Shown here piece by piece: positions 1 to 13,885 of a stretch of 64,000 nucleotides of DNA (its first letter is position 1; each line of letters opens with the position of its first letter). The notes under the pieces are model-generated. The model was not told where the DNA came from and did no database searches. It was given only the letters and a program-made list of their open reading frames with translations. The stretch covers positions 51,871,501 through 51,935,500 of the forward strand of contig NC_064820.1 in the NCBI RefSeq assembly GCF_024166365.1, given 5' to 3'. The position numbers and the translations under genes were made by a program. Source of the stretch: Elephas maximus indicus (lineage: Eukaryota > Chordata > Mammalia > Proboscidea > Elephantidae).

Positions 1-620
1 AAAATCTTTGTTCCATACTATTTTTCCTTGAAAAGGGACATATTAATGAAGTTATAGACCTGGCCTAACAATTCCACAGACAAGAAGTCAAATGACGTAT
101 TGCATTGGGCAAATATGCTGCAAAAAACCTCTTTAAAAGTGTTAAAAAGCAATGACCTCACTTTGAGGACTAAGGTGGGCCTGACCCAAGCCATGGTGTC
201 TTCAGTAGCCTCATATGCATGTGAAAGATGGATAGTGAATGAGGAATACTGAAGAAGAATTGAGGCTTTTGAAATATGGTGTTGGCAAAAAATATTGAGT
301 ATATCATGGACTGCCAGAAGAACGAACAAATCTGTCTTGGAAGTACAGTCAAAATGCTCCTTAGAAGCAAGGATGGCAAGACTTCATCTTATGTACTTTG
401 GACATGTTATCAGGAGGGACCAGTCCCTGGAGAAGGACATCATGCTTGGTATAGAGTCAGAGAAATAGAGGAAGACCCTCAACTAGACGGACAGACACAG
501 TGGCTGCAACAATGGGCTCAAACCTAATGATTGTGAGGATGGCACAGGACCGGGTAGTGTTTCGTTCTATTGTACCCAGGGTCACTATGAGTTGGAACCA
601 GCTCAACAGCACCTAACAAT
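1..620 (+). mobile_element. RTE/BovB-type LINE, 3' fragment
   Basis: From about position 50 onward this follows the 3' part of the RTE copies at 19737-22942 and 24155-27371, ending at the same coding terminus (a 'caacagcacctaacaa' variant at about 601-618). Broken reading frames on the plus strand (for example 276-527) carry remnants of the C-terminal region after the reverse transcriptase. The copy has internal deletions: the segment at 45-85 is shortened against the other copies. It lies on the strand opposite HCN1, in the gene's 3' UTR or just downstream. It may continue left of the window. Confidence 0.85.
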
Positions 621-3600
621 TCAGTGCATGCAGCCAATTACACTTGCCTTAAATCCGTGACCATTCCTTTCAGAACCCAAATAGCTCTTAATGCTCAGCA
701 TCCAATTATTCTGTAAGGACCACGTTTCTTTTGCATCAGTAATTTTCAAAATATGCAAAGATTGCAGTAAAACTTTCTTGGTGGAGCATATATGAGTAAA
801 ACTACCACACAGGGGTTTTATGACACATAAAGGACAAAGGCAAAATGGAGAGAACCTTCAAACAGCTTAATTTTATAAATGATTAGAGTTAGGTCCATAG
901 AAGCAAGGTAACATGGTAAAATTAACAAATATAAAAATCTGTGCTGAAAAAGAAAATATGGAGATTTAAAAAGTAATTCTGAAAATCATAGAGATCACTT
1001 ATACTTTGAAGTATAAATAATTCAGGTATGGAGCTAATACATTAAAAAATTTAAATGTGTGTCATATTGTTTAAATCATTCAAGTTCTTCAGGAATTATT
1101 CTAATAACTTGACTCCGAACTCTGTAGTGTCCTGTGGATATTATGCTCATTTAAGCTTATAAGTTGCCAAATAATCTTTTTTTTTTTTTTTTTTTAAGTG
1201 GAGCAGCATCCATCAGGGAGTTATTTATTTATGGAGTGGTCACTGAGACCTGGAGGCAGGGTATTCATTTGATGAATAGAACTCATTGCCACTCCTGCCA
1301 TCTATCCTCACTATTCTCAAGAACGTTTGGCTATTTATTCTCAATGTAGTCAACTCTATCTCAGGCTTTTAGGTCTAATTCAAAATCCAATTGCAGGGCC
1401 CATGGCTATAACAAGACAGGTTTGTATAAGTAAATTATGGAGTGATTATTTCTCATCCCTATTTTGAACAAGAGCACAAATAATGGTTGTGTTTCAAAAT
1501 TGGACAACCATATGCTAAGAAGAGCAAAGAATAAAACAAACTCTAGCTTATACTGTATGGCAGAGGTCAGACACAAGAATGGTTGAAAATTCATGTTCTA
1601 TTAAAAGTCTTCTTTTTCTACAGTTGGAGAATATCTATAATTAATTTTTTAATGAGTATCAAATATAAACCGTCCTGGAAATCTTACAATGTAAAGATGG
1701 AAAGACAGAGGTGAGTCTGTACTCACTAATACAACAAAAAAGTTTGATTAGAATATATTGATGAAATAAAATATTCATGATTTTAGTTTATTTTCTGTTG
1801 AATTTATTAATAATCTTTATATATATTTATATATTTATGGCTTTGAGCAAAGACAAAAGAAATAAGCTAACTCATCCCTGATCATATAGTTTTTATAAGA
1901 ATCAGCTATTCTACTATCTTCCCAGCAACAGAAAGACCAATCTTTTCAATAATACATTTCTTCCTGTACAGATTAAAATTTCATATTCGTGAGCTTAACT
2001 ATGTACAGAGAAAAGAGGTCATTTTTTAACTAGCAATAAACCTTTATATTACAGGAATGTGGATCGTTTTCTTAACCTAAGTATATATACATTCATACAT
2101 ATATATGTATATAATTTACCCTGTACCATTTTATTTTTAACATATAAACCGTATTTTTGTTTTTGTCCATTCTATTACAAAGTGAATAAGAACTTTATGG
2201 TTACACTGAAAGACCATGCAGTTCAGTTTTCCTTATGTTTCTCAATAGTGCTCAAAATAAAAAACAAAAAATTTATATATGTATATATATATATAAAAAT
2301 ATTCCACTACCAAACCCATTAGTCCTATCAAATGTAAACCTTTAATAATTTAAAGGATCAATATGTGATCTTAATTGAATTCAATTCTTAATACCTTAAA
2401 TAAAGGAGTTTTGTACTGATATGTAAATGGTCTTGCAGCTTTCCCATAGGTCCTAGGTAGACTGAACAATTCCTTTCTTCCACCATTCCTGACACACCAT
2501 CATATGTCACCAGCATGTTAATGATAACATTACATTGACCAGCATTGTTGATTACTTCCACACAAGTTGGGATTTGTTAGGAATTAAAAATAATGACTTA
2601 TTTTGGTACTATAGGTATTATATCAATAAAAGGCATAACAGGTAGCATGAGTCCACTTTAGAGTTTTTGTTTTCTGTCCTCAAGTCTATCTGGAGGCCCT
2701 GCTACATGTAATATGTGATCTTTGTAAGTTCTTCTTGGTTCGGTGTCAAAGACACAGAAGATCTTCATCTTAGGTGACTCCCTTAACTTGGGCTATTTAC
2801 AGAAGTTGGTTATTAAGGAATCTTCCAATTGTCTTCTGGTCATCCACCATGTTTGTGGGATGCATTAGGCACAAATGATTACTAAGGGACTCCTTTGAAA
2901 AAAGTGGATGCTCACAGATCATGTAAAGAGCTAAGGAAACAAATGAACAAGCAAACAAACAATGCTCACAGGCATTCAGCTTTACCCCTGCTTTCTTTCA
3001 CCGTGTCCATACTACTTTCAGCACATTTAAAATAACAAGCCTCCTGTCTAAGGGCTGTTAGTCACCAATGCCTTAATTTACTAACCAATTAATAGCAAAG
3101 TGCGTGTTCGCAAACAGACATGATGCTATATTGTGTTTATTTTGTCCAATTAACATCACAGTAAACTACTAAGTACAGTGAAGACACAGAACACACTTTC
3201 AAATAGTTTACAAATAATTGTTCAAATAATAATAATAGTACTAATATTAAATAAAAGTGAAAACCTCACTTCTAGACTTAAGTCAGAGGTCCCAGTCAGG
3301 CTTACAGGAATTTTAAGAGAGACAATTGATGAATGTTTATACTTTTCTAGAAACAAACACTATAAGCCTTCCCCTACAATGATTGATTCAAACCTGTTTT
3401 CTTTTTCTTTTTTCCAAAAAGCATGCAGGGACTATTTTCAGTTGCTTGATTATGGCAAGAAGGAAGAAAAGTAATGATTTTTGGTGTAATACAAGCAATT
3501 TGTAGAATTGAGCATACAATTATGCATAAAACATTGCAGGTTAAAATAATATTGTAGGTTTCAAGCCACTGCATTACAGTTGAATAATTTTAACAATCAG

Positions 3601-4439
3601 GTTTTGTAAAATTTAAAACTCTAAGTTTTGAAGTGAAGCAATAAAACTAAACTCTTAAACAATGACTTTTACCTTCATACAACACAGAGTAGCTATTTTT
3701 GTATGGGTTGAAAATTATTTACAACTAACATTGATTGAGTCTTGGTAAGAGTCCCATAACACACGAAGACAGATATTCTCTCAGTTTTCAGAAAGTTCAA
3801 TAAACATGTTTGAGGTTAGAGATATTCATAACAGCAGCAATGCTAGTCTTCCTACTGTAACCAAGCATACCGTGTGTTCTTCAGCCTAATTCAAAATCGA
3901 AAGCACCAAAGTACAATTTGGATCTATAAAATGGGATTTGCAATTAACCCTCTGTAATTTTTTTTTTAATTAATGATTATTGATTTGGATGCAGAGACAA
4001 AGCTAATGAAACAAAGTATTGATTGGTGCTATTCAGTAGATTGCTTGAGTTGCCTTTTTAAAATCACTTTTGTTTCCAATGAACCCAAGAACTCTTCATA
4101 AAATAGAGAAATACATATATCAAAGGAATTAAGTCAAAGTAGGTTAAAAATAAATAATCTTTCAACAACATTTTAAATCCTTTAATGAATTAAAGAAAGG
4201 AAGACATATAACACTGCATGTTATACAGGTCTTCTGAACTTCTCTTGGGGATTTAAATATATATTTAATAGTATATGTATATATATATATTTTTTTACAT
4301 TTTGCATGTATGCCAGAGCTGTCTAAAATATCTCTTCATAGTAGGCTATAGGGATCTATCAGGAGATAGAATAAAGTAAGGTCTGAGAACGTTCTCAGTT
4401 TATTACAGTATCTCTTTCTGCTTTGACAATCAGCAGGGA
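621..4439 (-). other. HCN1: HCN1 3' UTR / downstream AT-rich sequence
   Basis: No coding region is supported here; ORFs are short and low-complexity. The stretch directly follows the HCN1 stop on the minus strand. HCN1 transcripts are known for long 3' UTRs, so much of it is probably transcribed 3' UTR, but the polyadenylation site cannot be placed from sequence alone. It contains a poly-T run (about 1179-1195) and TA-rich tracts near 2080-2115, 2272-2300 and 4255-4290. A minus-strand TGTAAATA (3716-3723) fits the Pumilio-binding consensus. No mobile element is recognisable between 621 and 4439. Confidence 0.5.
4383..4404 (-). promoter_or_regulatory. 16-bp perfect palindrome followed by AATAAA, just past the HCN1 stop
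   Basis: Positions 4383-4398 read CTGAGAACGTTCTCAG, a perfect inverted repeat that could form a hairpin in the RNA. The adjoining TTTATT at 4399-4404 is AATAAA on the gene strand and comes about 36-41 nt after the stop codon. On the transcript the hexamer comes before the hairpin. The hexamer could be an early poly(A) signal or chance in AT-rich DNA; the sequence cannot decide. Confidence 0.35.
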
Positions 4440-5351
<912 letters not shown>

Positions 5352-5702
5352 CTACAAATCACTGATAAAAACTCCAAGTGAGAGTGGCACCTGAAAACAG
5401 AAACATGTCTCTGCTTCATAAAAGAGGCTTCATATCCACATACTCACCTTTAGACACCAAGTAGAAATGTGGCTCCTGCCTTTCACGCTTCCTGTATCTC
5501 TCTGGCAACCCTTACCTTCTAGTCAAGTCAAGTAAAATGCCTGGAAAGCCTGATATGTGGCAAAAGGCTACCTTTCATGAAAAATGGAGATGTTTAACAT
5601 GAGGGCTACCTTGAAGAGTGGGGTAAGAAAAGGATTTTATATCAGAATAGGCCTAGAATCAAGATTTGAGTTTAAAGCTACTTTGTCAAGAAAGGACAAT
5701 GA

Positions 5703-5890
5703 GTAAATAATACCTAACATTTGAGCACTTAACTGTGTGATAGGAACTATATAAAAGGCTTAGATAGATTATTTAATCCTCAACACTGTAAGGCATATCT
5801 ATTTATAATCCCATTGTACCAGAAAAGAGACCAGGACACAGGAAGGTTAAAAACTGTGCCCAAGAACATATCTTTAGTAAATAAAAGGGA
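5703..5890 (+). repeat. MIR SINE (ancient)
   Basis: The order of landmarks matches the MIR consensus: 'taacatttgagcac', 'tatttaatcctcaacac', 'aatcccattgtaccagaaa', 'ggacacaggaaggttaa', then 'tgcccaagaac'. It is a heavily mutated, pre-placental SINE and inactive. Confidence 0.75.
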
Positions 5891-5920
5891 TGGGAAAGGA
5901 AAATACTGCAACTGATTATA

Positions 5921-6075
5921 GATCCTTGCAATGGACCATGATCCAGCCACATCCATATCACTGGGTGCTTGCTAGAAACGCAGCCTTTTGGGCCTCACCT
6001 TACTTGCTGAATCAGATGCTCCATTTGACTAAGATTTCTCAGGTGATTCCTACACACAGATTTGAGAAGCATGGT
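5921..6075 (+). repeat. hAT-type DNA transposon fossil (MER5A-like)
   Basis: It matches the MER5A pattern in order: 'catccatatcactgggtgcttgctagaaacgcagcc' (split across 5950-5985), 'tgaatcagatgctccattt', 'caggtgattcctac', 'gatttgagaagcatg'. Non-autonomous and old. Confidence 0.65.
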
Positions 6076-6106
6076 GTCAGCGCCTTTTGCTTTTGACCAG
6101 TGTCCT

Positions 6107-6288
6107 ACATCACTGATTTTCAACCCTGATTGCATATTGTCATCTCTGGAGCTTTAAAAAAAAATACTGATGTTTGCCTGTACCCCATCAATTCGGTCAG
6201 AATTATCAGACCATATTTTGATAATTTATAAGCAACTTTTTCCCCTAGGAGATTCTAATGTGCAGCCAGGTTGAGAGCCACTTTTTGA
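6107..6288 (+). repeat. hAT-type DNA transposon fossil (second MER5-like copy)
   Basis: The ends are imperfect inverted repeats: 'gattttcaaccctgattgc' at the left and 'gcagccaggttgagagcca' at the right, with an internal 'tactgatgtttgcctg'. This is the build of small hAT-Charlie elements. The exact subfamily is uncertain. Confidence 0.55.
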
Positions 6289-8565
6289 CGGTCTTTCTTC
6301 TTCTGAATGGTTGTTGTGAAGATCAAGGGGCATAGTGTATGGCAGGCTCTCAGCCCATTCCAGGTCCTCTGGAGGCCTTAACTCTCCTTCCTGCCATCAT
6401 CTTTGGTGTGGTTTGCAATACACAGACGTTCTCTGACAGAATAACTATTAGAATCAACATCAGATGGATGAAAGATGGGAAAACATGTTACTTTTCTATA
6501 ATATCATTGATACAATAATACTCAAGTGATTATGGTAAATGAAAAGTGAACTGATTTGCTATATTGCTAAATAAAGTATTATATCGAAAGTAAAAATGTA
6601 TTTTTGAAATGAAAACATGTTTTAATTGACTTTACTGCTGACAAAAGTAAGCATTTTAAATGACTGCCAGTGCTGCCCTAATTTCTCAAAGAACAAGGCG
6701 TCCACACTAGTTATAAATACAAATGCTTATTTAGCATATTCCCTCAACTAACTAGAGTACCAGAGACATTTATAAGCAATGACTGCAAAACTGAAAAAGA
6801 ATGTTTCCTTGTGATCAGGTGAATAGTCAACATTTCATCATCTGGGCATCTATGATCTTGGGAAAAATAATATAACATTTAATGCACTGTTACAATAATA
6901 CAAGGGTCAAAAATGGAAATTCTTAAGTGCTTACTAACAATTAGAGTGCCTGTATTATTAATTTCAAGGCATTTCGTGCAAAATTTCTTATAAAAAATTA
7001 ACAGTAATAAGTTAGATGGAAGAGCAGCTGTATCAGACTAACAGAATCTCTCTACTTAAGTATCTTAGTTAAAAGGATTTTTCTAAAGCTGTCTAGATGG
7101 CTTCGGAAAAAACTCAGCTGCTCAGAAGTTACTCTTTGTATCTAACATGAACACCCACATACCATGAAGAGTGAAGTTATTTTCCAATTAGGTAAGGATG
7201 TTTTAGGCATATCCACTTCCTTTGTCTCTCTGCATGACTGTGTTCTGTTAACTGTGCTATCTGATGACTATGCCATCTCTAAGATGGCAATATGCATTTT
7301 TAGTATGTTCATTATGTCTTGGTAAACAGTAATGCCCAATACTAACTTTACTTCTCCTAATTTAATTTCATTTCTATGTAGTCTTCCTAGTAACACAGAG
7401 GGAAAGAAAAAAAAAAATGAACTGCAGAAAAAAACTGACATAACAAAAGGTTGATCAAAAAATCTTTACCTTTAGTAAGAATGAAGCAGTGGAGGTACCT
7501 CTTTGTTTCCTTCCAAGTGAGATGAACCCTTTGTGTTCATTTATTTACCCCCTCTCTTTAACAAATAATCATTTGTATACGAGTTACTGTGAATGTAAAG
7601 GTGACTAGAGAGACAGGATCTCTACGTTCAAAGAGCTTAGTGGCTCCAGAGCAATTACAGTAGTAAAAGCAGTGCCGTGATGGGAGGCTTCAGAGGGTCA
7701 TGGGAGAACATATCCAGAGTACCCAGCCTAATGGGAGTGGGAGGTCACAGAAGGTTTCTACAGGGGAGCGATGTCTAAACCAAAGGTTTAGTAAGTTTAG
7801 AAAGTTAAGTAGAGTTACGCAGAGAAACGGGGTACAGTGGGGAGGGTGGGGAAGGTGGTTTGAGTGTGGAAAAGTGAATGTACACTACATTCTAACATAT
7901 CAGAATGTCCAGGATATATTGAGAAGTTAGCAACAAACCAATCTCATCTAACTTTACTAAGGCAATTATTCAAATCTTCGAACTAGTGTAACTAATAAGT
8001 AAGTTCATATATATATGTGATACATATATATGTTCATGTTTATAAGATAAAGCATCTATGTGTCTATGTAGGGCACTTCTATCAATGCTGTTTCTGTTTG
8101 AGTCTGTATTACAAACATTTTAATAAGTTTCTACCATTTTAAAATACACACATTTTCAACTCTTAATATAAGGATAAAATGTAAAGCTTACCCTTAAAAA
8201 AATAAACAACCTTGTGATAAAATTTGGTTTGCAACATAGACTCATACTATTATATTTTTAATTCTATTTTAATTCTATCTAGAATTTTTATCATTGCTTT
8301 TTACCTGATGATTCAAATTGTTTTGGCATCACTGGGGAAATCAGACTGTGTAGCTAACAAAAATAGAAATAAGTAAATAAACCCCAAATATTTACAAGAT
8401 AAAGTTAGATAAGGCCTCAGGTATTTCTAGAAACATGGCTAAAACTACATGCTATTGCTACACTAATTAAAAGCAAGTTATGAAGTAGCATTTGGGATGT
8501 CTGATAAAAAACTTACCTTAGTCCACTAGATTAAAAGTGAATTGTGCGTGAAGGTATTAAAACTA

Positions 8566-8808
<243 letters not shown>

Positions 8809-8810
8809 TT

Positions 8811-8832
8811 AAAACAAACAAACAAACAAACC
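8811..8832. repeat. (AAAC)n simple repeat
   Basis: Tandem AAAC units directly upstream (gene sense) of the penultimate HCN1 exon. Confidence 0.9.
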
Positions 8833-9260
8833 ATGGTGTGAGAAACAATGGTTAGCAACACTTTTCTATATTTTCAGGGAATTCTTTTTGAGAATTAAAA
8901 GTACCCAATTGCCAATACTCAATCTTAAAATAATATTCTTTTTTTAAAAATGATTTTGGTTCAAAATGGAAGGCTGAAAAGATTAGCTATCACCAAATCT
9001 CACTCCAGGTCTGCTGAAATAACAAAAAGATGCAGAAAAGGGAATAATAAATCCACACTGGAGTTGAAAACAGAGAGGGGCTATAATCAGACACAGGTTT
9101 TTATGAATTCTGAAAGGCAGAAAGTAGATAGTATCATATTGACATAAACAAAGTGAGCCTTAATCCAGAAAATGCATCGAAAAATCAGAAGTTCCCGGGG
9201 CAAAGTGGAACCACTGTCAGGGCTGGCAGGTCTGGGAGCTGGGGTGGGATGTAGTATGGT

Positions 9261-9459
9261 ACAATGCACTGTCATCAAGTAGATTCTGACTCATAGTGAC
9301 CCTACAGGACAGAGTAGAACTGCTTCATAGGGTTTCCAAGGCTGTAATCTTTACAGAAGCAGTCTTTCACATCTTTGTCCCGTGGAGTGGCTGGTGGGTT
9401 CAAACTGCTGACTTTTCAGTTAGCAGCTGAGTGCTTAATCACTGCACCACCAGGGCCCC
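9261..9459 (-). mobile_element. AfroSINE (longer subtype)
   Basis: On the minus strand it has the tRNA-like head (from 'ggggccctggtggtgcagtg') followed by the A-box/B-box-like region and the RTE-like tail (rc of 'tagattctgactcatagtga'). It carries the extra central segment 'gtaatctttacagaagcag' that marks a longer subtype. Flanked by TGTAGTATGGT (9250-9260) and TTGTTGTATGGT (9460-9471). Confidence 0.9.
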
Positions 9460-9471
9460 TTGTTGTATGGT

Positions 9472-9664
9472 CAAAACCCAAAACCAAACCCGTTGCTGTC
9501 AAGTAGATTCTGACTCATAGCAACCCTGTAGGGTTTCTAAGGCTTTAAATCTTTCTGGAAGCAGACTGCCACACCTTTCTCCCATGTAGCCACTGGTGGT
9601 TTTTAACCATCAACCTTTCAGTTAGCAGTTGAGTGCCATAACCACTGCGCCATCAGGACTCCTA
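9472..9664 (-). mobile_element. AfroSINE (longer subtype), back to back with the previous one
   Basis: Same family and subtype, including the central 'aaatctttctggaagcaga'. It is flanked by TTGTTGTATGGT (9460-9471) and TTGTAGTATGGTA (9665-9677), so this SINE and its neighbour share one target sequence present three times. Confidence 0.9.
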
Positions 9665-10986
9665 TTGTAGTATGGTAGGACACCTAGTTTCTCCCCTCAG
9701 CTTGCACATGCAAAGCTCTTGACATCAGGTGTTTTCCCTGATGCTAAAATAAGACAACTCTCTCTAAACAAATTGAACGGTATTCTTTAGAGAGAGTGCT
9801 AGGGATCCTAGTGTGGTTACTGCTTCTCAAAATAAAGTGCCCTTATTTTGATCTTGAGCATAGAGATAGGTGGTAACTGGCTTTCTTATTCACAAAAACA
9901 ATCGGTTCCAGGTATAACTCAGGAAACAGGTGAGATTTTTAATAAGTTATAGCTAGAAACTTTGGAGAAAGTCAAGAAAAATATTGCATCTATCTAGCAA
10001 GGTATGTCTGCTTTAAGAAAATAAACAGGAGAAGAGGGATATATTAATTAATGTTGTTGACAAAATAAAATATTCAATATAATGATTAAAATATAAATTG
10101 AAGAAAATATCTCTGAAAACAATCCAAAAAGCCTGAAAGATGGAAAACAACAAAATTAAGTGGGATCAATGCAACATTTCCAGCATTTAACTAATAGAAT
10201 TCCCCCCCCAAAAAAAACAGAAAGAAAATAAGAGATTAAATTTAAGTAATTATAATAGGGAAAACCCTAATTATACCTGTCAGGGAAGAAGAATCAGATT
10301 GACATCAAACATGTTATTAACGATATTACATTGTGGAATGTGTTGGAGCAATGCCTTCAAAGTTCCAAGGGGAAATGTTTAGAATCTAGAATTTTATATC
10401 CTGGCCAACCATCAAGCAAGTGAGAATACAAAAGAAAGATGTTTTCAGAAATGCAAAGGCTTTGACAAACTAATTCTACACAAATGTCCTGGAAAAAATT
10501 AATATAAAATGGCTCCATATTCATTCTGCTACTCTAGGTGTTGGTGATAAATTTTAGAACAAGGAGGAAAGCAATAAGGCAACAAGGTTTCTGACTTTAA
10601 AAGTTTTGCTCTAATGGGAGGAAATGACAGTAATACAGAAGTAAATAAACAGATACTTTCAAATAGCAATTAGTGTTAGAGTGGCTGAGAATAGGCAAAG
10701 AGGAGAAGAGGGCCACACTCTGAGCTCAAGTACACTCCTAATTTAAGGGATCAATAAGGTCAGCGGAAGGAGGAAGAGACTTAGAAGGAGCTAAGAAAGA
10801 GACTGGAGGAAAACCCATAGAGTACGATGTCCTGATAGACTTAGACTTGGATCACAAGCAACTGTGTCAAACGTTGCTGATTAGTAAGATGAGGAATGAA
10901 AATTTACCACTGAATTTAGCTAAATAGAGGTCAAGCTGACGTCAAAAAGACCACTTTCATATAAAGATGACAGCAAATGTATCATA

Positions 10987-11092
10987 ATCCGTAACCCGTT
11001 GTCATCGAGTCGATTCCGACTTATAGCAACCCTATGGGACAGAACAGAACTGCCCCACAGGGTTTCCAAGGAACGGCACCATAGAGTATAGG
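10987..11092 (-). mobile_element. AfroSINE, 5'-truncated
   Basis: Only the tail half is present ('cgttgtcatcgagtcgattc' to 'ggtttccaaggaacggcacc'); the tRNA-like head is missing. Confidence 0.85.
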
Positions 11093-11170
11093 AAAAAAAA
11101 AAAAAGAGTAGTGAATTGAAACAACAAGTATAAAAGCCCTTTATAAGGACTTTTGTTTCTAATAAAAAGA

Positions 11171-11312
11171 ACTAAACCCCTTGCTCTTGAGTTAATTCCG
11201 ACTCATAGCGACCCTATAGGAAAGAGGAGGACCTCCCCATAGGCTTTCCAAGGAGTGGGTGATGAATTCGAACTGATGACCTTTCGGTTAGCAGCTGTAG
11301 TTCTTAACTATT
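11171..11312 (-). mobile_element. AfroSINE, nearly complete
   Basis: From 'ccccttgctcttgagttaat' to 'cggttagcagctgtagttct'; the first bases of the head are degraded. Diverged copy. Confidence 0.85.
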
Positions 11313-12584
11313 GTTCTAAAATGGGGTGGTAGCTGGAGGGGAAGTAGGGCAAAGAAAATGGCTTTTTTTTTTTTTTAATAAGAGTTATAAAAAAATATTT
11401 TATTACGCTGACAGAAACAACATTGTCTCGCAACACTGATGAAAAGAGAACTACTATAGTGCATACTTTGCTTAAGCAAGGGGGAATAATATCTAGTACT
11501 CGGATGGAGGAATTGAGTTCAAAACGCTTTTCATAACAATACTGTTTGCCTATTTCACTGTGTTGATGTTTGTAGTGATGTTGCAAAATTGACGGTGGTA
11601 AAAACTGCTTATTTCTCAGCACAGTAAAGGTAATGACATCAAATTGTACTAGTACTTCTATAACTTAAGGGACAAAAGTAAAGTCTTTTTAACATTCTGT
11701 GTGATAACTGAGAAGTATACATAAAGCATCTCTGCTGAAAACAGAAGTACAATGGCTGTCTCAAAGAAAAGCCTGAGTTCCAAACTAATCTAGCTACTTT
11801 TTTCATGAAACACCATTTACACTTGAAAGCACTGGTAGACTACGATTATTCATACTTGGGCATTTGGCAAACATCAAGAAAAACGCTTCAAGAATAACAA
11901 CCGGCAAGATTTAAACTAGTGATAAAAATCAAGCATTCAAGGAAAAAAACAATATTGGAAAAACTGTTTGCATTAAAGTAAGCTTGACAGCTTTGCAATA
12001 CTTAGAACATTTTTCTATGATTTTATCTTTTATATTGTACAATGGGATGTTTCAACATTTGGAAGATCACCATAGCTTAGTGAGCCAGTATTTTCTCAAA
12101 GACCAATGAATACATGATGTTACAAAATCCTGCATGGATAAAATTTCTATTTAAAGTTCAAGAAAAGGAAGATCAATGAATTTTAGTAAATAGTGCAAAA
12201 AGTTAATTGATAAATGTCAGATTCCACATGCAACTGACCTTTAAGAAAATACCACTTGACAAGTTTTGGTATGGTATTATAAAAAGAAGACCATCCAAAA
12301 TTATCTGAAAAGGCTATTATAATACTTCTCCCTTTTCCAGATATGTATCTATGTGAGGCCAAATTTTCTTCATATGCTTCAGCCAGAACAACATCCAAAC
12401 AGACTGAATATAAGAGCACATATGAAAATTCATCTGTCTTCTATGAAGGCAGACATTAAAGATATTTGCAAAAAAAAAAAAATAAATAAAACAATGACCA
12501 TTCTCACTAATATATTTGGGAAATATAGTTAATTTTCATAAAAATATTTAATGTTAACATGTAATTTTTATTGTTATTTTTTAA

Positions 12585-12748
12585 AAACCAAAAAACCCTA
12601 CTGCAGTCAAGTCAAGTCTGACTCTTAGCAACCCTATAGGACAGAGTAGAACTGCCCCATAGAGTTTCCAAATAGCACCTGGTGGATTCGAACTGCTTAC
12701 CTTTTGGTTAGCAGCCGTAGCACTTAAAAACTACACCGCCAGGGTTTG
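12585..12748 (-). mobile_element. AfroSINE, full length
   Basis: Runs from an A-rich tail complement 'aaaccaaaaaaccctactgc' to the head 'actacaccgccagggtttgc'. The flanks 'tattttttaaa' and 'atatttttaaa' look like a diverged TSD. Confidence 0.9.
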
Positions 12749-12878
12749 CACTGATATTTTTAAATAGATAAATAAATATTTTAAATATATTTCTATTTTA
12801 ATTTTGAATATGGTAAATATTGATAGATATAACCAACATAAACAAAATTCTTCGTGTCTTTGATAATTTTAAGAGTGT

Positions 12879-13050
12879 AACCCTAGTGGTGTAGTGGTTT
12901 AAGAGTTCAACTCCTAACCAAAAAGGTCAGCAGTTCTAATCCACCAGGTGCTCCTTGGAAACCCTATGGGACAGATCTACTCTGTCCTATAGGGTTGCTG
13001 TGAGTCAGAATCAACTCGACGGCAATGGGTTTGGTTTTTTTTTTTTTAAA
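12879..13050 (+). mobile_element. AfroSINE, full length
   Basis: Head 'accctagtggtgtagtggtt', B-box-like 'cagttctaatcc', RTE-like tail 'gctgtgagtcagaatcaact', then a T-rich end. It lies 130 bp from the minus-strand copy at 12585-12748, forming an inverted pair. Confidence 0.92.
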
Positions 13051-13532
13051 GTAGTACTAATACCAAAAAGTTTGAGAACAGCTTATTTATAGTAAATAAC
13101 AGATTTTTTTTAACAGAAAGGCAGAGTACAGGTGAACAGATGCTAGGAGGTAGTAGGGGTGAGAGTCTATAGTTATTATCATTTATCTTTTAAGTTTTGT
13201 TGCAAGGCATGACTCACAGGATAGGCTTTTCAATTACTTCCATAAAATATTATTGATTTTTAAAACCTTGAGTAGTTTCCCTCCGAAATTTTGTGCTTGA
13301 TATTCCATCAGCCTGACTCTCTTTTTCTGAAACAATTGCATGGCGGTCTAACTCACTACATCCAGGTGTCTGAACAAATATTACCTTCTCAGAGAGGTGT
13401 CCTTGACATTCTACCTGAATTATTGCTCGGTCACTTCCCATTCTCTTATACTACATCCTTGTTCCAGAGTATTTATCGCTGGCTGAATTATTAGATATGC
13501 ATTTGCTAATTTATTATCTCCTCTAATCCTGC

Positions 13533-13737
13533 CCCAGGAGTCCCTGGGTAGTACAAACAGCTAAGCTCTTGACTACTAGGTTGGCATTTGAACCCACCCA
13601 GAAGTACCTCAGAGGACAGGCCTGGTGATCTGCTTTTGAAAAGTCACAACCTTGAAAACTCAATGGAGCAGTTCTACTCTGCACACACGAGGTCACCATG
13701 AGTCAGAATTGACTCTACTGCAACAACAATATCAACA
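13533..13737 (+). mobile_element. AfroSINE, 'gagtccctgg' subtype
   Basis: Head 'ggagtccctgggtagtacaa', body 'ctggtgatctgcttttgaaa', tail 'gaggtcaccatgagtcagaa' ending in CAA repeats. The body differs from the short subtype and matches 46889-47102. Confidence 0.88.
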
Positions 13738-13885
13738 ATCTTATCCCACCCCTCTGCTGTAATATAAACTACACAAGAGAAGGAATTTTATATTGTTTGG
13801 TGGTGTAGTCGTATTGTCTAGAAATGTCCCTTAGAATAGCCGATGCTCATAAGTATTTGTTGAATAAATGAATGAACACATGAAT
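13738..13885 (+). repeat. Possible L2 LINE 3' end
   Basis: It ends with 'gtatttgttgaataaatgaa', typical of L2 3' ends, preceded by a plausible diverged L2 3' body. Old and inactive. Confidence 0.45.

Larger units (their letters stand above)
8940..10620 (+). mobile_element. Possible ancient L1 (L1M-type) sequence, interrupted by two SINEs
   Basis: Non-coding segments at 8940-9250 and 9678-10620 resemble old L1 5'-region sequence. The clearest part is 'gaattttatatcctggcc', 'caagtgagaataca', 'ttttcagaaatgcaaaggc' at about 10390-10460, an arrangement common in L1M elements. Two SINEs (9261-9459, 9472-9664) are inserted in it. Orientation and extent are uncertain. Confidence 0.35.
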
